From an uncultured Eubacteriales bacterium (GTDB lineage Bacteria > Bacillota > Clostridia > Peptostreptococcales > Anaerovoracaceae), in assembly GCA_900545135.1 (NCBI GenBank), contig UQXL01000017.1, positions 1 to 55,164 on the forward strand: a stretch of 55,164 nt of DNA, read 5' to 3'. The translations under genes were made by a program, and so were the position numbers. Below are positions 40,598 to 49,679 of this stretch, in pieces (position 1 is the stretch's first letter; each line of letters begins with the position of its first letter). The notes beneath the pieces are model-generated. The model was not told where the DNA came from, searched no databases, and saw only the letters and a list, made by a program, of their open reading frames with translations.

Positions 40598-41284
40598 TTA
40601 ACAATCTTCTTCCAGACGGTTTATCATCGCCGCTCCAGTGAGCGGACATTTAGTATAACATATGCCACAGTCGTCACATTCCGATTCTTTTATATGATAT
40701 TTGCCGTCTTCGCCTCGATAGATGGACTGTTCGGCACAGTTTTCAGCGCACTTGCCGCATCCGGTACATTGATCGGTGATAAAATAAGACAGCTTGACGG
40801 GTTTTTCTCCGCCGAATGAAAAGCACAGTCTTCTCACCATATCGTCTCTGTAGAGATGAAATATTTCACCGCTTCCTTTTGATAATCTGAACAGGACTAT
40901 GAGAGCAGTGTTATGTCTGTACATTTTCATGGTGCCCGGATTTTTTTCAGCATATTCTCTGTAGACAGATTCTTTGACGCATTCCTCCGCGCACGCCCTG
41001 ATCCTTATGCTGTGATGCGTATCCTCCAGCAGGGAGGATGCAGATATCCATGGATTTTCCTTGAGCTGCCGGTAAAAGGGCTTCCCTCTGGACGTCATGA
41101 AATAAATATCACCATCAGACATCCTCTGCAGCGATATTATCCTGCTTTCAGGTTTTCCGTCCTTTACTGTGGCAATGCTCACCCGTCCGCCCTGTTCCTG
41201 CAGACGTTTAAATATCACATCCCATATCTCTTCCTGAGAACTGCTTTCTTTCAGTCCCCAGAGAGCTACTTCGTCATATATCAT
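40598..41284 (-). CDS. Flavin split-barrel protein fused to a 2[4Fe-4S] ferredoxin (copy 2)
   Basis: A 228-residue fusion. Residues 20-150 are a pyridoxamine-phosphate-oxidase-like FMN-binding split barrel (VSIATVKDGKPESRIISLQR, DIYFMTSRGKPFYRQLKENP); residues about 168-222 form a bacterial ferredoxin with two clusters (CTGCGKCAENCAEQ and CDDCGICYTKCP). It is a paralogue of the gene directly upstream, one base away. Such proteins probably shuttle electrons between ferredoxin-type centres and a flavin or bound substrate; substrate unknown. GGGAGGG lies 5 bases before the ATG. Confidence 0.85.
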   Translation of the reverse strand: MIYDEVALWGLKESSSQEEIWDVIFKRLQEQGGRVSIATVKDGKPESRIISLQRMSDGDIYFMTSRGKPFYRQLKENPWISASSLLEDTHHSIRIRACAEECVKESVYREYAEKNPGTMKMYRHNTALIVLFRLSKGSGEIFHLYRDDMVRRLCFSFGGEKPVKLSYFITDQCTGCGKCAENCAEQSIYRGEDGKYHIKESECDDCGICYTKCPLTGAAMINRLEEDC

Positions 41285-41285
41285 C

Positions 41286-41993
41286 TTAGCCCTCCCATTC
41301 GTTTCTGTCTATTGCTCCGCAAGGGCAATTATTATAGCAATCACCGCACTCAAGGCAAGCCGCATGATCTATGACGGCCTTTCCGCTTTTGATTTCGATG
41401 ACCTGAGTCATACATCTCTCTTCGCATGATCCGCAGCCTGTGCACTTGTCGTTTACCTCATAATACCACGGTCGGGCCTGCATGCCTCCGAAGCCGAAGC
41501 GAAATCTCAGCAGCTTATCATCTTCATAGACATCGAACACCTCTCCCTCTCCTTTTTCAAGGCGGAAAAGAGTGAAATTCTCCATATTTCTCTTGTATAG
41601 CTTTTCGGTCCCGGGATTCAGTCTCCAATATTCAGCCATTAGTTTTTCATCGCGAATTTCCTCCGCTATGGCGTTGATTCTTATACTGTATGTGAGTCTG
41701 CCCTTGGTATTTATTATTATCCCTCCGCTTATGCGAGGATTCTTTTTGAGTTCGGCGTATACAGGTTTCCCCGGGCAAAGCCCTATGTACAAAGCATCCG
41801 TATCATCTAGACTGTGGACCTCAAGCCCTCTGTTTGTAGGCGTTTTTCCGTCCGTTCCAACGGTGCAGAAAGTCATGTAACCTGTTTTTCTTATGGCCTC
41901 GAAAGCTTTGCGCCTGATGGTTTCTTCATTGTCTTCTCTCGTAAGGCCGAGAGCCGGCTTTATTTCTTCCTGGAATTTTATTGTTTCAGTCAT
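41286..41993 (-). CDS. Flavin split-barrel protein fused to a 2[4Fe-4S] ferredoxin (copy 1)
   Basis: A 235-residue protein with the same design as its downstream neighbour: split barrel (GYMTFCTVGTDGKTPTNRGL, ALYIGLCPGKPVYAELKKNP) and ferredoxin (CTGCGSCEERCMTQ and CLECGDCYNNCPCG). The second cluster motif ends CNNCPCGAI, so it has one extra Cys. AGGAGG lies 8 bases upstream. The pair arose by tandem duplication and then diverged. Located between the antiporter gene and the downstream copy, probably one operon. Confidence 0.85.
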   Translation of the reverse strand: MTETIKFQEEIKPALGLTREDNEETIRRKAFEAIRKTGYMTFCTVGTDGKTPTNRGLEVHSLDDTDALYIGLCPGKPVYAELKKNPRISGGIIINTKGRLTYSIRINAIAEEIRDEKLMAEYWRLNPGTEKLYKRNMENFTLFRLEKGEGEVFDVYEDDKLLRFRFGFGGMQARPWYYEVNDKCTGCGSCEERCMTQVIEIKSGKAVIDHAACLECGDCYNNCPCGAIDRNEWEG

Positions 41994-42039
41994 AAAAGCA
42001 ACCTCCTGTTATTTCCTGCCAGCAGTTTGTATGCATCGC

Positions 42040-43368
42040 TTAAATGATGCAGCCTACTATCGCGCACACTATTATAAGCGGTATGTTTACAAACAGGAAT
42101 GACGGTATGCAGGAATCCTTTATGTGGTCGTGCTGACCGTCTATGTTGAACGCGCTGGTAGGGATGAGCGTCTGATTTGATGACGGAGCTCCCGAATCTC
42201 CCAGAGCGCCTGAAGCTGCGACGAGCAGTATTATCGCGGCGTGGCTCATTCCAAGCTGGACTCCTAAAGGAACCAGCACTGTAGCCACTATAGGAACGGT
42301 GCTGAAGGATGAACCTATTCCCATAGTTATAAACAATCCCAATATCAGCATGAAGAAAGCTCCGAACACCTTGCTTCCGCCGATCAGCTCCGCGCTGGCG
42401 TTTATCAGCGAGTCAAGCTGTCCGTACTCTTTACTTACTGCAGCAAAGGCGACGGCGGCCATCAGAACCAGGCAGACGTAAACGCTGGTCATTATGCCTT
42501 TCATAAATACAGAGTCAAAATCTTTTATTTTAATCGCTCCCGTTATCACTAGAACGGCAATCATCACCAGAGCTGCCAAAGGCATGGAATCTGTGGTCAC
42601 CTGAATCACTACTACTGAAGCTGCTGCTATGAGGCAGGCTATGTGTCTGAATTCTATCGGCGGCAGCTGGCGGCTCTTCGCCTCTCTTTCCGCCTCTTCC
42701 AGCAGATTCTCACCGTCCTCACAATCGTATTCTCTAGGCTTTCTGTATTTGAACATCGCAAGAGTTATTGCGATCAGCATGGCCACCGCTATAAAAATAT
42801 TGGCTTTCCATATTTCGTCTATGGTCACTTCGAGGCCGTTTTCTGCAAGAGCCGTCTGTATTATTCCCATAAAAGCAAGACCGTAGCCTACCGGAAAGCA
42901 GCAGTATCCCATCTGCAAACCGCAGCAGGTGGTGATTACAAGCAGTCTTCTGTCTATCTTATAGTCTGTCAACAGCTTCAAAAGCGGCGGTATTATTACC
43001 AGCAGGAAAGAAACTCCCACCAGCACAAAAGTCTCCGCTATGATTGCAAGCACTGTGAGAACAATGGGAAACAGCCATACTCTGTTTCCTATTATCTTTG
43101 CAACTCTCGGAGCCAATACTTCTCCTACATTATTGTACTGCATGGTAGTTGCCAAAACTCCCAAAAGCAATAAAAATAAAACCATGCGGTCGTCGTTTCC
43201 CATGTTTTCATAAAACATGGTCAGTCCTTCCGTCACAGAAGCGCCTCCCAGCACCGCGCATATAAGCGACGACAATATGATCGCGAGAAACACGTTGACC
43301 TTGAGCAGGCAAAGCGCCACTAAAATTATAACTGATAAAATTATAGGGTTTGTGATAATTGTAAGCAT
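42040..43368 (-). CDS. Na+/H+ antiporter NhaC-family protein
   Basis: A 442-residue membrane transporter with about 11 hydrophobic helices of the Na_H_antiporter family. Conserved stretches: FLAIILSSLICAVLGGASVT, ETFVLVGVSFLLVIIPPLLK, MGIGSSFSTVPIVATVLVPL and GALGDSGAPSSNQTLIPTSA. The family includes proton antiporters for sodium and for organic acids or amino acids (malate/lactate type), so the substrate is open. ATG 43368 follows AGGAGG by 9 bases; the longer frame to 43401 is not supported. Lies before the two flavin/ferredoxin genes in the same direction. Confidence 0.85.
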   Translation of the reverse strand: MLTIITNPIILSVIILVALCLLKVNVFLAIILSSLICAVLGGASVTEGLTMFYENMGNDDRMVLFLLLLGVLATTMQYNNVGEVLAPRVAKIIGNRVWLFPIVLTVLAIIAETFVLVGVSFLLVIIPPLLKLLTDYKIDRRLLVITTCCGLQMGYCCFPVGYGLAFMGIIQTALAENGLEVTIDEIWKANIFIAVAMLIAITLAMFKYRKPREYDCEDGENLLEEAEREAKSRQLPPIEFRHIACLIAAASVVVIQVTTDSMPLAALVMIAVLVITGAIKIKDFDSVFMKGIMTSVYVCLVLMAAVAFAAVSKEYGQLDSLINASAELIGGSKVFGAFFMLILGLFITMGIGSSFSTVPIVATVLVPLGVQLGMSHAAIILLVAASGALGDSGAPSSNQTLIPTSAFNIDGQHDHIKDSCIPSFLFVNIPLIIVCAIVGCII

Positions 43369-43460
43369 GTAATTCAGCCTCCTGTTTTTCTCTGATCTCA
43401 CATTATCACATTATAGCTTTAAAGCGATAAAGCGTCAAGCTGTTTTTCTTCGCATATTGC

Positions 43461-43502
43461 AAAAAAATAATTGATGCCGCTTTTTATGCTCTCAGCGGCA
43501 TC
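43461..43502 (-). terminator. Terminator of polC
   Basis: Minus strand: GATGCCGC (43502-43495) pairs with GCGGCATC (43480-43473), then AATTA and TTTTTTT. It ends the pyrH-polC transcription unit. Confidence 0.88.
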
Positions 43503-43523
43503 ACTACCAATTGCTTATTACAT

Positions 43524-46500
43524 TTAGAAAAAGCTCAGCTGGTCCGTCTCCGGCAGGCCTTTGAGCACGCCCCTGGCTTTGAGCGCATCCACCAGCGACT
43601 TGCTTATCTTGGCTCTCTTGAATATGTCCTCTATGGTCTCATAAGGAGAACTCTTATATTCATCAACAAAGGAATTGGCTGCCGTTTCTCCCATGCCGTT
43701 CAGAGCCATGAACGGCAGCAGCACCTTTCCGTCCTTGATCTTGAATTTGGAAGCATCGGACTCGCCCAATTCCATATCGGCGAATTCATATCCCCTGGAA
43801 TACATCTCGTAGGCGACCTCCAGCACGGTCAGCTCATTGCCCTCCTTGGCGGTGGCCGCCTGACCCTTGGCGTTTATCAGATCCATCTTCTCCAGTATGG
43901 CGTCGCTGCCCTTTAATATGGTCTCTTCGTCGAAGTCCGCCACCACGCTGCTGAAATACGTCGCGTAAAACTCGGCCGGATAGTACACCTTGTACCAGGC
44001 CATTCTGAAAGACATCATCGTATATGCCACGGCGTGGGCCCGCGGGAACATGTACTGTATCTTGATGCATGAGTCTATGTACCACTGAGGAACTCCGTGC
44101 TCGCTCATGACCTTCAGCTGCTCCTCCTTGAGCGGCCTGTTCTTTCTAACGTCCTCCATTATCTGGAATGACGTCTTGTTTTCGATGCCCTTGAGCATAA
44201 GATAGTTCATGATGTCGTCACGGGTTGAAATAACTTCTCTCATCGTAGCTACGCCCTGCCTTATGTAGTCCTGGGCGTTGTTGAGCCATACGTCTGTGCC
44301 GTGGGAAAAGCCCGAGATCCTGACCAGGTCGGCGAACTTGTCCGGCTTGGTATCGTCCAGCATCTGTCTTACGAAAGCTGTTCCGAATTCGGGAATTGCA
44401 TAGGAACCGTGGGTAAACCTGTAATTCGGATTCTTTATGTCTAAAGCTTCGATGCCGTTGAAGATGCTCAGCACCTTTCTGTCCGTCAGCGGAACCGTCA
44501 ACGGGTCGACGCCGGTCATGTCCTGAAGCTGTCTTATCATGGAGGGTACGTTATGTCCCAGTATGTCCAGCTTGAGCAGGTTTTCATCTATCTTGTGATA
44601 ATCAAAATGGGTGGTTATTATGTCCGATTTTACGTCGTTGGCCGGGTGCTGCACAGGGCAGAACTCATAGATTTCATGGTCGTCAGGGACGATTACTATT
44701 CCTCCCGGGTGCTGGCCGGTGGTCCTCTTCACGCCGGTGCAGTGCTGCGTGAGCCTGTCCGCCTCGTACTTGTTTATCGGTATTCCCTGCTCATCGTAGA
44801 ATTTGCGCACGTAGCCATAGGCGGTCTTGTCCGCTATGGTGCCTACTGTTCCAGCCTTGTAAACGTTCTTCTCTCCGAATATAGTTCCCACGTATTTGTG
44901 AGCCGTGGCCTGATATTCGCCGGCGAAGTTGAGGTCTATATCAGGTTCCTTGTCTCCGTCAAAACCCAGGAACGTCGCGAACGGTATGGTATAGCCGTCT
45001 CTGTTCATCTGTGCTCCGCACACTGGACACGCTTTGGGAGGCATGTCTATTCCGCAGTCGTAAAGCTCCATGTCTCCCCATTCCAGATGCTTGCACTCCG
45101 GACAGATATAATGGGGATCGAGGGGATTTACTTCGGTGATTCCTGCCATGGTTGCTGCCAGGGAAGAACCGACGGAACCTCTGGAGCCTACAAGGTAGCC
45201 GTCTTTTAAGGATTTGTTTACCAGCATCTGCGCCGACACGTACATGACGGCGTATCCGTTGTTGATTATGGAGCTCAGCTCCTTTTCCAGCCTCTCTCCT
45301 ATGACGTCGGGAAGAGGGTTTCCGTACATGCTGTATGCCTTTTCCATGCATGTCTTTCTCAGAGTTTCTTCCGCGCCGTCAATCTTTGGCGGAAATTTTC
45401 CCTTAGGCACAGGCAGCAGGTCGTCGACCATATCCGCTATCTTGTTTGTGTTTTCGATGACTACTCTGCGTGCCACGTCCTCGCCGAGATATGAAAATTC
45501 CTCCATCATCTCGTCCGTAGTCCTCAGATAGAGTCCCTGGCCGTTTTCCGCGTCTTTATAGCCCTGGCCTGCCATTATTATGTTCCTGTAGATGGCTGAA
45601 GTGTCCTGGTCGTAGTGGGCGTCCGTGGTGGCGACCACCGGCTTTCCCATCTCGTCGGCCAAGGCGACTATCTGTCTGTTTATGTCTTTCAAATCCTCTG
45701 TAGTAAGCTGGCGCCTTTCGGGATATTTTCCGCCCTCAGTCCTGTCCTCTGTAAGGAACTTATTGTTTATCAGAGGCTGAATTTCCAGGTAATCGTAGAA
45801 CTCCGCGATCTTTACGATTTCTTCGTGAGATTTCTGATTATAGAACGCCTGATACACTTCTCCTGCCTCGCAGGCAGAGCCGATGATTATCCCCTCCCGG
45901 TTGGCCTGTATCACAGATTTGGGCAGCCTCGGTCTCTTGTAGAAATAATTCAGGTGGGAATAAGAGACCAGTTTGTAGATGTTCTTCAGTCCTTCCTGAG
46001 TGGCGGCAAGAAGAATTATATGATTGGTCGGTCTGCTCTTGTAATCTATATTTCCCTCTTCGTCGATGAGTCCCTCGTCGTTCAGCACGTAACCCTCCAG
46101 GCCGTAGATTATCTTTATCTCCTTGCCTTTGTCCCTGAGCTTTTTCGCAGCCTTTGCCGCGTCAGGGAAAGCTTGTACTACTCCGTGGTCGGTAATGGCC
46201 ACCGCCGGCTGTCCCCAGGCCGCGGCCTGGTTGACTATGTCCGCAGGTTCGTTGAGGCCGTCCATGGCGCTCATCTTGGTATGGGCGTGAAGCTCAACCC
46301 TCTTGCCGTCAGGCCAGGTGTCGGTTCGTTCCATGTCGGTCCTTTCGCCTTTTTCCAAATCCTTTATCATTATTATATTCAAATTTTCAAAGGTGTCCCA
46401 CTGTACCTGACCTCTCACCTTGACGGTATCTCCGGCAGCCAGAAGCTCTTTGATCTCCTTTTGTTTATTTTCGGTGATGAAAGCCTTCGTGCATATGGTC

Positions 46501-47456
46501 GTCGTATTGTCGGTAAGAAGCAGCGTAATGAGGAAATTGCCGCTCTTTATGAGGCGGAAATCCATCTTGAAAATAGTCCCCTCCACCACGACTGTTCCCT
46601 GGGACGGTTCGATGTCCCTGAGCGCCGTATTGGGATTTTCATTTATATTTCTTCCCATTATGCGGTTTCCCTCGGCGGGAAGTTCTTTTTCGCGCCTCCT
46701 GCCTTTCCATTCGCCTCTCTTCTGGAAAGAATTATCTTCTGTTGCCGGCGGGGCGGCGGAAGATGCGGCTGCGGCCGAAGCCGCCGCCTTTTCCTGCAGG
46801 ATTCTGGCATATTCTTCAACGGAAGCTTTTATCTCTTCCTCTTCGCCCTCTTTAAGGGCCTTGACCTTATCTAAATACAATTCCTGATCGTTTTCAAAAT
46901 GGATATCGGCTTCTATGCTGAGGCAGTCTTTCAGAAGATGCTCGAATTTTTTCTTTACAGTTTCGTTGAGCTTTTCCACCGCGAAATCGCCGAGGGCATA
47001 TATGATCAGTTCCCGTCCTGAAAGGCTGATCCTGTCTGTATGTATGGTCTTGGTGATGGACGAATATTCTCCGTTGACAATTTCGATCATGTGGGGAATG
47101 AAGAGCTTTATGGCTTCAGTTTTCTCGAGAGCCATGCCGCTGTATGAAAAGTTTATCTCCACGCCCTTCAGCCTGCCGTCCATCTTATTCGCCAGTTCAT
47201 CCTTTATCTTATCGCAGACTTCCAAAGGCATGACAAAATTCAAGGTCATGTCTAAAGACAAAACCCTGGATTCTTTTTTTATCGACGCTCTGTCAATGGT
47301 ATATTTAAGACTTTCCGCCTCCAGACCCCCTACCGGTCCGTGCTCCCTTAAAGCTCTTTCGATTATTTCTATCATCTGCTCTGTTAAAGCTCCTGTAATG
47401 TTTTTCGAAATATTATTTAGAATGTTAGCCGAAATATTCCCGGAAATGTTTTTCAA
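43524..47456 (-). CDS. polC: DNA polymerase III PolC without the exonuclease domain
   Basis: Replicative polymerase of low-GC Gram-positives. Order in 1310 residues: N-terminal domain (1-205), low-complexity Ala/Glu linker (205-260), OB domain (about 285-370), PHP domain (about 386-620), then the polymerase with a zinc motif (CPECKHLEW, CPVCG) and the catalytic PDIDLNF in GDKEPDIDLNFAGEYQ. The DEDDh proofreading exonuclease that normally interrupts the PHP domain after the YGxE strand is absent: YGLEGYVLND (451-460) is joined by some 15 residues to RPTNHIILLA (475-484). All nine PHP metal ligands are present. The start shown is a TTG inside the ispG end; the first ATG is 47375, with AGGAG 14 bases away. 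Confidence 0.95.
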   Translation of the reverse strand: MKNISGNISANILNNISKNITGALTEQMIEIIERALREHGPVGGLEAESLKYTIDRASIKKESRVLSLDMTLNFVMPLEVCDKIKDELANKMDGRLKGVEINFSYSGMALEKTEAIKLFIPHMIEIVNGEYSSITKTIHTDRISLSGRELIIYALGDFAVEKLNETVKKKFEHLLKDCLSIEADIHFENDQELYLDKVKALKEGEEEEIKASVEEYARILQEKAAASAAAASSAAPPATEDNSFQKRGEWKGRRREKELPAEGNRIMGRNINENPNTALRDIEPSQGTVVVEGTIFKMDFRLIKSGNFLITLLLTDNTTTICTKAFITENKQKEIKELLAAGDTVKVRGQVQWDTFENLNIIMIKDLEKGERTDMERTDTWPDGKRVELHAHTKMSAMDGLNEPADIVNQAAAWGQPAVAITDHGVVQAFPDAAKAAKKLRDKGKEIKIIYGLEGYVLNDEGLIDEEGNIDYKSRPTNHIILLAATQEGLKNIYKLVSYSHLNYFYKRPRLPKSVIQANREGIIIGSACEAGEVYQAFYNQKSHEEIVKIAEFYDYLEIQPLINNKFLTEDRTEGGKYPERRQLTTEDLKDINRQIVALADEMGKPVVATTDAHYDQDTSAIYRNIIMAGQGYKDAENGQGLYLRTTDEMMEEFSYLGEDVARRVVIENTNKIADMVDDLLPVPKGKFPPKIDGAEETLRKTCMEKAYSMYGNPLPDVIGERLEKELSSIINNGYAVMYVSAQMLVNKSLKDGYLVGSRGSVGSSLAATMAGITEVNPLDPHYICPECKHLEWGDMELYDCGIDMPPKACPVCGAQMNRDGYTIPFATFLGFDGDKEPDIDLNFAGEYQATAHKYVGTIFGEKNVYKAGTVGTIADKTAYGYVRKFYDEQGIPINKYEADRLTQHCTGVKRTTGQHPGGIVIVPDDHEIYEFCPVQHPANDVKSDIITTHFDYHKIDENLLKLDILGHNVPSMIRQLQDMTGVDPLTVPLTDRKVLSIFNGIEALDIKNPNYRFTHGSYAIPEFGTAFVRQMLDDTKPDKFADLVRISGFSHGTDVWLNNAQDYIRQGVATMREVISTRDDIMNYLMLKGIENKTSFQIMEDVRKNRPLKEEQLKVMSEHGVPQWYIDSCIKIQYMFPRAHAVAYTMMSFRMAWYKVYYPAEFYATYFSSVVADFDEETILKGSDAILEKMDLINAKGQAATAKEGNELTVLEVAYEMYSRGYEFADMELGESDASKFKIKDGKVLLPFMALNGMGETAANSFVDEYKSSPYETIEDIFKRAKISKSLVDALKARGVLKGLPETDQLSFF

Positions 47457-48507
47457 TCATGTCCATCAATTCATCGGCCAGAGATTCTTCGCTGACGGTT
47501 TTGATGATTTCTCCCTTAGCGAAGATGAGACCCTTTCCGTCGCCGCCTGCCACGCCGAAATCAGCTTCCCTGGCTTCTCCCGGACCGTTGACGGCGCAGC
47601 CCATCACAGCCACCTTGATTCCCTCAAGCCCCTGCCGCTGCAGTTCTTTTTCCAGCGGCGCAAGCTTCTGTTCCACTTCCATGGCCAGTCCTTGCAAATC
47701 TATCCTCGTCCTGCCGCAGGTAGGGCATGAAACCACGTCTATGGCTGATTTCCTGAGTCCCAAATTTTTCAGTATATCTATAGCAAATTCCACTTCTTCT
47801 TTCGGATCGGCGGTAAGAGACACTCTCATCGTGTCTCCTATCCCCTCAAGCAGCAAAGCGCCCAATCCTATGGCCGATTTTATCTTTCCGTTCTTAGGAG
47901 TGCCGGCCTCGGTGATGCCTATGTGCACCGGAACGTCCGTCCTGTCTCTCAGCAGCTTATGCGCCTCGTAATTCATCTTTACATCGGAGGACTTGATGGA
48001 AACTACGAGATTTCCGTAATCCATATCCTCAATGAGACGAATGTTTCGCAGAGCGCTTTCCGCCAGCCCCTCAGCCGTAACGCCGCCGTATTTTTCTACT
48101 ATGTCTTTTTCCAATGATCCGGAATTGACTCCGACTCTTATTGGAATGCTTCGTTCTCTCGCCACCTCGACGACAGCCTTGACTCTGTCTGGGGAGCCTA
48201 TGTTGCCGGGATTTATCCTTATCTTGTCAGCCCCTGCCTTGATGGCTGCTATGGCAAGCCTGTAATCGAAATGTATATCTGCTACAAGAGGTACTTTGAC
48301 TTTCTTTCTCACTTGTTCAAAAACCTGAGCAGCTTCCATGTCAAACACGGCTACTCTGACGATCTGGCAGCCCGCGTCGGTCAGCTCAAATATCTGTCTC
48401 AAAAGAGCAGCCTCGTCCCTCGAATCCACGTTGGTCATGGACTGGACCGAAATGGGCGCACCTCCTCCTATCAGAACGTTTCCGCAGTTTACTTGTCTTG
48501 TGATCAT
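47425..48507 (-). CDS. ispG: 4-hydroxy-3-methylbut-2-enyl diphosphate synthase IspG
   Basis: [4Fe-4S] enzyme of the MEP isoprenoid pathway. TIM barrel from residue 1 (GGGAPISVQSMTNVDSRD, DKIRINPGNIGS), and C-terminal cluster domain with Cys in SCPTCGRTRIDL and MGCAVNGPGEA plus ADFGVAGGDGKGLIFAKG. 360 residues. Its ribosome binding site GGGAG is part of a 21-bp sequence duplicated from the end of rseP. The end overlaps the presumed polC start by 32 bases. Confidence 0.97.
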   Translation of the reverse strand: MITRQVNCGNVLIGGGAPISVQSMTNVDSRDEAALLRQIFELTDAGCQIVRVAVFDMEAAQVFEQVRKKVKVPLVADIHFDYRLAIAAIKAGADKIRINPGNIGSPDRVKAVVEVARERSIPIRVGVNSGSLEKDIVEKYGGVTAEGLAESALRNIRLIEDMDYGNLVVSIKSSDVKMNYEAHKLLRDRTDVPVHIGITEAGTPKNGKIKSAIGLGALLLEGIGDTMRVSLTADPKEEVEFAIDILKNLGLRKSAIDVVSCPTCGRTRIDLQGLAMEVEQKLAPLEKELQRQGLEGIKVAVMGCAVNGPGEAREADFGVAGGDGKGLIFAKGEIIKTVSEESLADELMDMIEKHFREYFG

Positions 48508-48510
48508 TCT

Positions 48511-48574
48511 CTAACTCCCGAATATCCTCGTCTTTTAGCTTTCGGATAATTTTCTAACTTCCGAATATCCTCGT
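48511..48574. repeat. 21-bp duplication at the rseP/ispG junction
   Basis: CTAACTCCCGAATATCCTCG+T at 48511 and CTAACTTCCGAATATCCTCG+T at 48554, 20 of 21 identical, offset 43. The second copy encodes the last residues and stop of rseP; the first contains the ispG ribosome binding site. Confidence 0.9.
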
Positions 48575-49558
48575 AACATCGTTGAAAGTAACGTATATCA
48601 TCAATGTGAAAAGCAGCCCCAGGCCTATGAGGTGTATGGTACCCTCGACTTTCTGGCTTACCCGTCTGCCGGTGAGCATGGTATATATCACGAATATGAT
48701 CCTGCCTCCGTCGAGAGCCGGCAGCGGCAGCATGTTGATTATGGCCAGATTGAGGCATATCAGTGCGGTGAGGAAACCGTAATACCAGAATCCGTACTGG
48801 GAAGTCTCGCTGACCATCTGTACCATTCCCACAGGGCCGCTCAGATTATCCGCGCCTACTTTGCCGGTGAAAAGCTGTCCCAGCGTATCGAACATGGTCA
48901 CAGTCATGTTCCAGGTGGCTTTGGCACCCTCGGCTACCGCTTTAAAAGGATTGTGGCTTATATCGGATGTAATTCCTATGATATACCTTCCGTCTTCTCC
49001 CTCCTGAGGAATCAGGCTGAGAGACTTCTCTTCGCCGCCTCTTTCGACGGTTATGGAAAGGGCTTCGCCGCCAGATGAAGCGATCGCCTCAGAAACGTCC
49101 GTCCATTCTTCTGTCTCCGTCCCGTTTATATTCTTTATCTCGTCGCCGGACATGAGCCCTGCCTCATAGGCCGGGCTGCCCTCCGACACCTGATCAATTT
49201 TCGTCGTGGTGAATCCTATGATGCCCACCACCAGCGACATTATCAGCACGGCGCACACCACGTTCATAAAGGATCCGGCTGCCAATATTACTATCTTCTG
49301 CCACGGTTTTTTGTTGTTGAAAGCCCTGGGCTCATCGGATTCCTCGTCCTCCCCCTCCATGGCGCAAAATCCGCCTATGGGAAAAAGCCTGATGCTGTGC
49401 AGCGTCTCCCCTCTCTGCTTTTTCCATATCGTCGGTCCCATTCCGAACGCGAACTCGTTGACTTTTACTCCCAGCCTCTTGGCAGCTATGAAATGTCCCA
49501 GTTCGTGCGGAAAGATCATTATGCAAAATAACAAAATAGCAAGTATTGCTGTCTTCAT
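48554..49558 (-). CDS. rseP: Site-2 intramembrane zinc metalloprotease RseP
   Basis: Membrane protease that cleaves transmembrane segments, for example anti-sigma factors and signal peptides. 334 residues: active-site HExxH in MIFPHELGHFIAAKRLGV in the first helix, a PDZ domain (about 110-200, AYEAGLMSGDEIKNINGTE), and the third zinc ligand/active Asp in LPLPALDGGRIIFV. The usual place between dxr and ispG. Start preceded by GAGGGGG. Confidence 0.96.
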   Translation of the reverse strand: MKTAILAILLFCIMIFPHELGHFIAAKRLGVKVNEFAFGMGPTIWKKQRGETLHSIRLFPIGGFCAMEGEDEESDEPRAFNNKKPWQKIVILAAGSFMNVVCAVLIMSLVVGIIGFTTTKIDQVSEGSPAYEAGLMSGDEIKNINGTETEEWTDVSEAIASSGGEALSITVERGGEEKSLSLIPQEGEDGRYIIGITSDISHNPFKAVAEGAKATWNMTVTMFDTLGQLFTGKVGADNLSGPVGMVQMVSETSQYGFWYYGFLTALICLNLAIINMLPLPALDGGRIIFVIYTMLTGRRVSQKVEGTIHLIGLGLLFTLMIYVTFNDVTRIFGS

Positions 49559-49605
49559 ATATCCCCCTCAAAAGTTTCCGGCCGCCTCGCGGCGCTTTGC
49601 TGCCT

Positions 49606-49657
49606 AGCGTTTCGTGCCGCATCTGCGGCTCTTTGGCCATCAGCGTTTCGTGCCGCA
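49606..49657. repeat. Short direct repeat in the dxr-rseP gap
   Basis: AGCGTTTCGTGCCGCA at 49606-49621 and 49642-49657 (offset 36), in a GC-rich 121-base gap with nested GCCGCA/TGCGGC pairing. No gene seen. Confidence 0.7.
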
Positions 49658-49679
49658 GCTGCAATGCCAGCTCCGGTTT

